Shown here piece by piece: positions 49,601-64,000 of a DNA stretch of 64,000 nt. Made by a program: the position numbers and the translations under genes. Within the stretch, counting starts at the first letter, position 1. The number at the start of each line of letters is the position of its first letter. The DNA is taken from positions 53,667,883-53,731,882 of the forward strand of contig NC_064436.1 in the NCBI RefSeq assembly GCF_023343835.1, written 5' to 3'. Source of the DNA: Lagopus muta. Lineage: Eukaryota; Chordata; Aves; Galliformes; Phasianidae. The notes beneath the pieces are model-generated. The model saw only the letters and a list, made by a program, of their open reading frames with translations, was not told the origin of the DNA and did no database searches.

Positions 49601-50728
49601 GAGTAACAAGCATGACCACAGTTTAGTGGCAAGCTACACAGAAGTCTCTTTGAATTCAAACCAAGCAGCAACAAATAAATAAATGTAAGAATTCAGTTCC
49701 TTTACATCATGTAACATAGAAGGAAAACATCTCAAAATGTGCTTACAATAAACAAAGAGATGGACAGACTATTAACGTGTTCCTACATTGATAGAATTCC
49801 CTCTGAAAAACTATTCCACGTGACTGACAGAAACACTGCTGAAGACCCTTGTGTGCCATCATTTAAATGCACTTTGCTGAGCCTGTGCCATCACTCCCAC
49901 AAAACACACTCATCTCATAGCTAACAGTATCAAGACATCGGCACAGAACTTACAGATTCGACCCCCACCGCCCTCTCTGGGCACTGCACAATGTCTGCTG
50001 CACCCACCCAGTTTTCTCTGCCTGGACTGCAGAAGATGAGGACCTCTCAGGTCAGAACCATCCTTTGCTCAGCATCACACCATAGTGGCAAAACTCACAG
50101 CCCCAACTCAGCTGTATTTTGGTAACACAGTAACAAACACTTTTGCTCAATGCGTAGGGCAGCCCTCTTTGAAAAGCATACCTGAAACACCTTCCCCTCA
50201 CAGAAAGCATTCTGCTACCCGAATGCTGTTAGGAAAGCACTTACAGAACAATTACCACAGATTTCCAAAATGACATTTACGTTTTCTCAGTTTTCTGTTA
50301 CAGAGTAAAAGAAAAAAAGCAAAAAAAAAAAAAAAAACAAAAACCACCCAAACCCTAACACCCCCTCAGCATGAAGCTGCCCTCTTACCTTTTCATCCTC
50401 CCACTGAAAGAATTTACAATCCTTTCTGTCCCTACAAGCCGAACAAGCATAGAATCTTCTCCCCTCCTCTTTTCCTTGGCTGGTCTTCACGAACAGGAGA
50501 GCAGGACCTAACGACACGAGGCCCACAGACCTGCTTTATGCCTTCCGGGCTTCCTCAGGATCTGCGGCCACCCCCCTCGCGGGCCCTCAGAGCTCCCGGC
50601 CGGCCCCACTCCTCCATCCCGCCCGAGCGCTGCTCACCGTGCGGGCAGCAGGGAGCGCCGGGCACAGCGCCGAGCAGAGCCAGCCCGCCCGACCCCGCGC
50701 CCGCTGCCCCTTCAGCGCCGGCCGCCAT
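40517..50728 (-). CDS. ZCCHC4: ZCCHC4, 28S rRNA N6-adenosine methyltransferase (complete, 13 coding exons)
   Basis: Family role: installs the single m6A of the 28S rRNA peptidyl-transferase region, in nucleolus/nucleus. Coding exons in order: 50728-50638, 50507-50389, 49448-49366, 48724-48449, 48033-47953, 47645-47573, 46123-45973, 45519-45419, 44482-44361, 43718-43643, 43124-43073, 42349-42205, 40661-40517. Phases join throughout to 1,515 nt and 504 residues (human 513). Domains in order: GRF zinc finger (about 28-70), a C2H2-like finger with [17 protein letters not shown] (exon 4), the methyltransferase fold with catalytic DPPF at about 264-267, a DHHC-like cysteine/histidine cluster (exons 10-12), a CCHC knuckle CX2CX4HX4C at 433-446, and a Lys/Arg-rich C-terminus. 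The start codon was chosen for its strong context and YY1 overlap. Intron 7 appears to use a GC donor. Confidence 0.96.
42205..42349 (-). CDS. ZCCHC4: ZCCHC4 exon 12, CCHC zinc knuckle
   Basis: Encodes [19 protein letters not shown], the end of the DHHC-like cysteine cluster, then [14 protein letters not shown], a full CX2CX4HX4C knuckle. It exits in phase 2 at CACCA|gtaagt. Confidence 0.94.
45971..45972 (-). other. ZCCHC4: Probable GC splice donor of ZCCHC4 intron 7
   Basis: The sequence is GGAG|gcatgt. The only nearby GT (CAT|gtatta, four bases downstream) would leave phase 2, whereas the next exon (45519-45419, opening after cactag) needs phase 1. An in-frame TAA follows soon after. The GC donor is therefore the only choice I see that keeps the conserved frame into [15 protein letters not shown]. 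Confidence 0.8.
45973..46123 (-). CDS. ZCCHC4: ZCCHC4 exon 7, catalytic DPPF exon
   Basis: Encodes [17 protein letters not shown], where DPPF is the (D/N)PP(F/Y/W) motif that binds the target adenine in N6-adenine methyltransferases. The exon starts in phase 0 and must end in phase 1 to join exon 8. That places its end at AAAGGAG, followed by a GC dinucleotide. Confidence 0.9.
50389..50507 (-). CDS. ZCCHC4: ZCCHC4 exon 2, core of the GRF zinc finger
   Basis: Encodes [20 protein letters not shown] followed by [20 protein letters not shown]. The conserved GRF cysteines (about Cys52 and Cys61) and the FFQW signature are intact. In human ZCCHC4 this finger helps RNA recognition and packs on the methyltransferase fold. 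Confidence 0.94.
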
Positions 50729-50850
50729 GTTGGTACTGCCTTCCCAGCAGCACCGCAAGCAGAGGGAGGCGGGAACGCGACAAGCGCTGTGGCGCCGACC
50801 TCCTACCGAAGTAGCAATAGATTCCGATGCTCCTCCCCTGAATACATGCT
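50530..50850 (-). promoter_or_regulatory. ZCCHC4: ZCCHC4 CpG-rich promoter with YY1 motif over the start codon
   Basis: This GC- and CpG-dense segment has no TATA box. AACATGGCGGC on the minus strand (50721-50731) matches the YY1 consensus AAnATGGCGGC and overlaps the start codon. That arrangement is typical of housekeeping genes with short 5' UTRs. The transcription start is inferred to lie within about 100 bases upstream of 50,728. Confidence 0.72.
50638..50728 (-). CDS. ZCCHC4: ZCCHC4 coding exon 1
   Basis: Opens [10 protein letters not shown] and ends APCCPH plus one base of a Gly codon, so it supplies the first Cys-x-His pair of the GRF finger. The Ala/Gly-rich N-terminus is shorter than in human. 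There is no in-frame ATG upstream, and the context CAACATGG is strong. Confidence 0.9.
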
Positions 50851-51185
50851 GCCGTCCTCTGCCTGGTGCTCCTGCACCACGTGAACTTCAGTTCCTCCTT
50901 ACCTTAACCAAGGTCCGACGCGTTGCACGCACCGCCTGCCCAGCGTTTTCTGCTACAATGATACGATTTGTAGCTTTCTGCTACAAACTGGGCATTGGAA
51001 GAGATGGCTGTGAGGAATAGACTGCACGTGAGGTTTTTTAAAGCACGCCCAGCAAAGTGCTTCGAGGAGCCCCGTGCTGCTTTACATTCAGTTTTCTCCA
51101 ACCACCACCAGTACTCTCAAGAAGTCTCTCAGGGTTTAGGGAGCATATAGAAGCATTCTGGTCACTAAGGCATAGTAACTCAAAT

Positions 51186-51560
51186 GGAATCATTGAGGTT
51201 CAAAAAGATCTCTAAGATCACCTAGCAGTCCAATCATCCACCTATCACAAATACTGCCACTAACCCATGTCCCTAAGTACTACATCTAAACCTTTCTTTA
51301 ACGCTGCCGTGAACGGTGACTCCACGTCCTCCCTGGGCAGCCTGCTCCAGTCCCTGCCCACTCTTTCTGAGAAGAAATTTTTCCTAATATCCAACCTGAA
51401 CCTCCCCAGATGCAACTTGAGGGCCGTTTCCTCTTGTCCTATCACGGTTACCTGGGAGAATTACCTGGGAGAAGAGGCTGACCACTAACCCACCACAACC
51501 TCTGGGAGTTGTAGAGCAATAAGTAAGCTCTCTTCTGAGCCTCCTCCATGATGCTTGCTA
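51186..51560 (-). mobile_element. CR1 3' half between PI4K2B and ZCCHC4
   Basis: The reverse complement of a CR1 3' region: near the 3' tail GGAATCATTGAGGTTCAAAA, then CTGGGCAGCCTGCTCCAGTC and TTCTGAGAAGAAATTTTTCC, then CTCCTCC-type sequence at the far end. A degraded reading frame (LHLGRFRLDIRKNFFSERVG) is the usual CR1 tail-region translation and not a host gene. Confidence 0.9.
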
Positions 51561-51836
51561 TGAAAAAGCAGTGAGATGCTACAGCCAGGAAAGAGGAAAT
51601 ACTTCTCTTCAGCACAGAAGGTAAATCATAATAATGGACAACATTATTAAATCTTACTATGCAGTGCCATTCCAGTTACATCTTCTCAGTACTCTCAAGA
51701 AAGTTACACCATGTAACAGGTACAGAAAGTATAAGTGTACAAAGAGTTACACAGATGAAACAAGACAATTAAGGATTCTCTCTGTAGGACAAACACAATA
51801 CTGGAGTCAAAATCCTGTGCGTTTCAGACTTGAACA

Positions 51837-51842
51837 TTTATT
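51837..51842 (-). terminator. PI4K2B: Distal candidate PI4K2B poly(A) signal AATAAA
   Basis: AATAAA on the minus strand at the far end of an AT-rich, ORF-free stretch following the PI4K2B stop. A Pumilio-type TGTAAATA occurs at 52036-52043 within the intervening sequence. Use of this site is inferred. Confidence 0.45.
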
Positions 51843-53173
51843 TTCTTCAGTAGGAGGTCTGGTACATAAATACCTTCTTTAAATTTTAATAAACTGGATA
51901 AAAACAAATAATGGAAAATTTATAAAGGTGGTCATTTCAGTTTTCAACTCCATCACACTGTATTTCTTCTATTTTTCAACATTTAAGGCTTAAACACTTT
52001 AGTTAATCATGTGAATTGCTGACACGCTACAACAATATTTACATCCAAAATTATATAAAATACAAGCATTTGAGTTCAGCAATATTGCTTAGAATTACAA
52101 AATACAGCAATATCTGAAATACTGAAAGTTTCTCTCATAAAAGCAGCAATTTTTTCTCCCATTCCTGGTCTTCACTGAAAAGTTACGAAAATAAACATTT
52201 ATCATATAACATAAGCTACAAATCTAGAAGCATGACTATCAAGTCTTAAGTCACATTACTTAAACATAAATGAAAATTGGCAAATGAGCATAACATTGTT
52301 AAGGGTCCAATTATAAATCTCTGTGCTCTGTATATTACAGTAAGTTGTTGTTTTTTTTTTTCCAGTCAAAAAATAACAGTGTGTTTGGTTAGAAATTCAG
52401 GAGGCAGACTAGCTTTGTGATTAATAGTGCTTCTGTCATCAATAGTGAAGAACCACTTTGGTGACTACAAATTAACACAGTTATAAGGAAAAACCCAACC
52501 TGTACCATTGTGCAATTCTTTTGTTGTAATCTATCTACAAAGAAATACCACATTTATGCATACAGAACTTTTGTACTGAAGTACATAAAAGCTACAGGTA
52601 AAGTTTCACCCTCCAAAATGTACACTCAGTTCATTTTGTCACAGTAGAAAAAAACTGTGTGTACTTACTGGGGATGAATTTTTGCTGTAATTCAACTAAA
52701 AGCTATTTAATTACTTTTGGTCCCAACATGCAAAAACAACAACAACAAAAAAATCTACTTTGAGCATCTCTCTCCTTCCCCCCCTTCACATGTGTGTCAA
52801 GGATTTTTAAATTATTATTATTTTCTTAAGTGCATAACTTTTTTCCCCACGTAAATAGCCTATGAAAATCTATTAACAGCTTCAAATGAGGCAGAAACTT
52901 CAAGGAAAAGCATTTTCACAATCAAATAAAACATTCCACTTTTTTTAAAGAACATATAAAAGGAAACTGATAGATTATAGCTTTTCACATTCATATTAAA
53001 CCAAAAGAATTTCTGTTGTATTCAAAAGTAGTTTCTCAGCATATGCAAACTGTGCATCTTCCCTTTAGTATTATTCAGATTACATTAATTCAGCCTATAA
53101 AAATACAGTATGGACAAGTTCTTCTCATTCCCTGACATATGAATTCATGATTTTGACACAAAAATTGTAAACT

Positions 53174-53179
53174 TTTATT
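53174..53179 (-). terminator. PI4K2B: Proximal PI4K2B poly(A) signal AATAAA
   Basis: First canonical signal, about 160 bases after the stop codon on the minus strand. A second AATAAA at 51837-51842 would give a 3' UTR of about 1.5 kb, which is nearer what I recall for mammalian PI4K2B. The two could be alternative ends. Confidence 0.5.
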
Positions 53180-53338
53180 ACACTCAAAATACATTTCTTA
53201 AGTCTTTAGAATTTAAGTTCTGAGGTGATGGCAGTTGGAGCTCTTGGTATACAGCAGAAGTACATTATTGCAGAGCCTTTACACAGAAGTAGCTTACCAA
53301 AGTTAGAGAAGCTTACTCTTCCCCACATATTTTTGTTG

Positions 53339-61258
<7,920 letters not shown>

Positions 61259-64000
61259 CTAGGATAAATAATATACAATTAAACCACGGATACTTTCAAT
61301 AACTAATATTCAAAATAATTTTAAATCCTAATGCATTACACAATTCCCCTTTCTATAAAATATAATAAATCTAGACCAACAAAATAGTATTTGAAATAAA
61401 TGCATTATATAATGCTGTTCTAGAAGTAGCACAAATTCAAAATGACCTCTTTTCATAACAAAAACATCAAAACCAGCCAACACTTGCTACTTCTACAAAA
61501 TTAAAGACAACTATTTTAGAATACAAGTAGTTTTTAAAAGCAACTTTAAGAAGAACTTTCAGCCTACCAGTTAACTTACTGATTAGACATTCCAGACAGA
61601 CAATGGTTCTAGGAAAGCAAAAAATATACAGAATGCTGATAATCAAGTGTTACATTTTATCTTTTGTATCTATTTTATTACTTTCAGTTAGAAAACATGA
61701 AAACTTGCACTTGGCAGCTCCAATGGATGGCACCACTACCACTGTAGATTCCTTGACACAAAGCTGACAGCAGCAGTTTATATTACCTGACACACATAAA
61801 TAATTGTACCAAAGCTTAAAATTACTAGGAATACTATTCCATTTTTGGACATTATGCTTCAAGAAATCTGTGCAATAACTAGAGAAAATTGGAAAAAAAA
61901 TGAGAATATGCAAGACAGTAAATATTTCTCCATAATTCACAGATCCCAGATGGTATGACCATGGATTGTCCAACCTAAAGAAGAAAAAATAGGGCGCAAA
62001 AATCAACTAAATAAGTTGCTATAAAGAAACAAGGAACAACAGATTTAGTGTTAACCAACCAAGAAACGATAGGCTTAAATCTCAGCAGGTAAGAAGCAAG
62101 AAAAACTCTTAAACCTTAAGAGTAGGCTTAAGATTTCTGGGCTGTGCAGTTTCCAAAACAGGATGCTGCTAAGAACAGGTTAGCCACAGGAGCATGACAA
62201 ATCCTTTAAGACAATCCTGCTCTGCAACGTAGGGATTAAAGAGATAATTTCTTAAGGTGCCTCCTACAACAGGATTCTATTATTTGTTAACCTCAAACTG
62301 CACAGTTTTTGTTACACTGAATTATATACCTTTCCCATTGTCCGTGATAAAATTTAGCCTAATGTACAAGGTCCCTGCAGTGACTTTTGTATAGCTCAAG
62401 TAAAATACTGTAGACGTGCAGTATTTTTATTCCTTTTCTCATGACCACACTAAGTAAATCAAACTCTTATGTAATATGTAACAAATACAACTATTTAAAA
62501 ATACTTTCTCATACTCGTTCTCTGAATCCTTACCAAAAAAAAAAAAAAAAAAAAAAAAGTAATCTCTCAATAAGCCAAGAATTGCTTGCAGTTGCACTCA
62601 ATTCTTATAGCTGATTTGCACGTCAAACCAAGAACACAGTTTGCTGCTAGTTAGTTACCAGCATCCCAGGAACCTAATTCAGCTGGACTATGGAGATGAA
62701 CTAACTAGTTGATCTAGGTTCAATAGAATTTTTAGCTGCTTTCACTCTTGTTTTGGATAAGACTAACTACAGTGAACTTAGTCTGTTACACTTGGCAATA
62801 CAATACACAACACAGTAGGTTTTAGTAACAACACCTCTCTTATTTATCCACTTTGATTCACTCCCACCAACTACCAGAAGAAAGAAGTTGAAACATCACT
62901 ATTTGCATTCATTCTACAAGTTTACTATCAACAGGAATAGGATGTGAAGTGGCAAAAATTCTCTCATGTTTTCAGCACGCTGTTATCTCCAGTTCTAATG
63001 GTGTGCAAGTTCTCTGCAACTGTGCATTGTGTTTACGATTCTATTTAGACCTACACAAGAAGTCCTTATTCCTACAACAAGCATTCTCTGTAACATGTAA
63101 GTCTGGAATTCACAACTATGTTCTCCACACAGAACACATTAGGAATTGGCCTCCTAAAGCAACAAAAGAAAAAAAACCCTTTGGAAACGGAATTTGCTTG
63201 GCATGCTACTTCAGCCAACATCACAATACTAGCATTCTTAAAAAGTTATTTTACTCCTGTTGAATCACATGTATCTACCTCCTGAAAACACAGTTACGAG
63301 ATTTCATTTCCCAGAAATGTAATGATGTATTACACTTATATGCCAGGTCAAGTCATTAATTATCCTTTCTGAGTCACATTTTAGGTAGTACTTCCCACAA
63401 ACTGAACATTTTTAAAAGGAGCTTAGCCCATTCCATTGCTTGCCTGAACCTTTCTGTGCTATAATATCAAGTCAAGATACAATTTTCAAGTTTTTCCTGA
63501 AGTTCAAACCTCGACAAACTTTGCAGAGCCACTGATGTCGAGTAGAACCAGATGGCTCACTATGTAGACAACCAAGAAAGCCAGTCAAAATTAATTTCTA
63601 GACTGGCTGCAATGACATGACCAATTAGCCAGTAGCAAAAACACCTTGCAGAAGACTGCATTGAGGCAGATAGACTCTTCCTTGGTTACACAGTGTGCAG
63701 GTAAACGAACAAGTATTCGTCACTTCATCAAGAATGCTGAAGTACTGAACTGCTTTGTATCAGTAAACAGCTACACCAGTAAAACACAGAAAGGTGACAG
63801 GTTTGTATTTCTGGGAGAATCAAATCAACGATTAAAACAACCTAACGGCAACAAGTCACTTTAGCTAGAAGTTGGTATTAGCGTGAGTAAATATGCCAGA
63901 AGCTGAGCAGTTAGAATGCTAAGTATATCAGTTAATAAGGTCTTCCCCAACACAGGGAGGAGAAAGCAAGCCACAAAGCTGTTCTGAATTTTTCCAATTC
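61259..64000 (-). other. PI4K2B: PI4K2B intron (partial)
   Basis: No exon encoding the expected preceding block (FPERISQGSSGSYFVKDP-like) is present on the minus strand, so the intron continues past the window edge. It contains a 24-A tract at 62535-62558 and otherwise plain AT-rich sequence. Confidence 0.75.
62535..62558. repeat. Poly(A) tract in a PI4K2B intron
   Basis: 24 consecutive A residues on the + strand. Confidence 0.85.

Larger units (their letters stand above)
51561..53338 (-). other. PI4K2B: PI4K2B 3' UTR and short spacer
   Basis: AT-rich sequence without a recognisable coding exon or repeat. Most of it is probably 3' UTR, if the distal poly(A) signal is used. The remaining 250 or so bases separate it from the CR1 upstream of ZCCHC4. 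Confidence 0.5.

Noticed and set aside
50538-51020. 160-codon + strand open frame
   Set aside because: It is antisense to the ZCCHC4 CpG-rich promoter and exon 1, low complexity and without homology.
51499-51514. ZNF143-like motif CTACAACTCCCAGAGG on the minus strand
   Set aside because: It falls inside the CR1 and matches a slightly altered piece of the normal CR1 consensus, so it is not good evidence for a promoter element.
53225-53338. Apparent C-terminal extension of PI4K2B past RKPFF
   Set aside because: Counting the T run correctly (eight bases) gives TTT TTT TCC TCC TGG TAG, ending FFSSW exactly as in human. The extension came only from a frame slip.
61650-62006. 118-codon minus-strand frame as a possible missing PI4K2B exon
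   Set aside because: It lacks the expected GSSGSYFVKDP-type sequence and suitable splice phase. The PI4K2B upstream exons appear to lie beyond 64,000.

Overview
This window is nuclear DNA of a bird, most likely a galliform such as chicken. The evidence is many degraded CR1 LINE copies ending in the ATTCTATG-type 3' tail, a deleted mariner element of the kind known from the chicken genome (Galluhop/Mariner1_GG type), AT-rich introns with canonical vertebrate splice sites, and protein-coding exons close to their human orthologs. The gene order PI4K2B - ZCCHC4 - ANAPC4, all on one strand, is the order of human 4p15.2. That corresponds to chicken chromosome 4 by synteny (inference).

Layout, read left to right on the + strand. 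Positions 1 to about 24,460 hold no gene I can recognise. This part is AT-rich intergenic DNA with small CR1 fragments (about 3.9, 6.7, 9.5, 10.1 and 11.0 kb), one mariner deletion derivative (13.8-14.3 kb), an AT microsatellite (22.4 kb) and an unexplained CpG-rich patch (19.4-19.9 kb). From 40,228 down to 24,464 the minus strand encodes ANAPC4, a scaffold subunit of the anaphase-promoting complex. It has 28 coding exons whose reading phases all join, giving 799 residues. From 50,728 down to 40,517 the minus strand encodes ZCCHC4, the 28S rRNA N6-adenine methyltransferase, with 13 coding exons and 504 residues. From 61,258 down to 53,339 the minus strand carries the last eight coding exons of PI4K2B (type II phosphatidylinositol 4-kinase beta, last 340 residues). 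Its first exons lie beyond position 64,000.

The three genes are unrelated in function (lipid kinase, rRNA methylation, cell-cycle ubiquitin ligase) and are neighbours by ancestral synteny, not as an operon. ZCCHC4 and ANAPC4 are packed tightly: the ZCCHC4 poly(A) signal lies about 210 bases from the ANAPC4 start codon. ANAPC4 and ZCCHC4 each start in a CpG-rich, TATA-less promoter.

The points most worth a second look are two GC-AG introns (one in ANAPC4, one in ZCCHC4), a lysine-free ANAPC4 C-terminal tail that lacks the SUMO acceptor sites of the human protein, a 27-base ANAPC4 microexon beside a 348-base intron mostly filled by a CR1, two near-identical direct CR1 repeats inside ANAPC4, and the orphan CpG-rich patch. 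I found no CRISPR array, tRNA, rRNA or previously undescribed multi-gene system.
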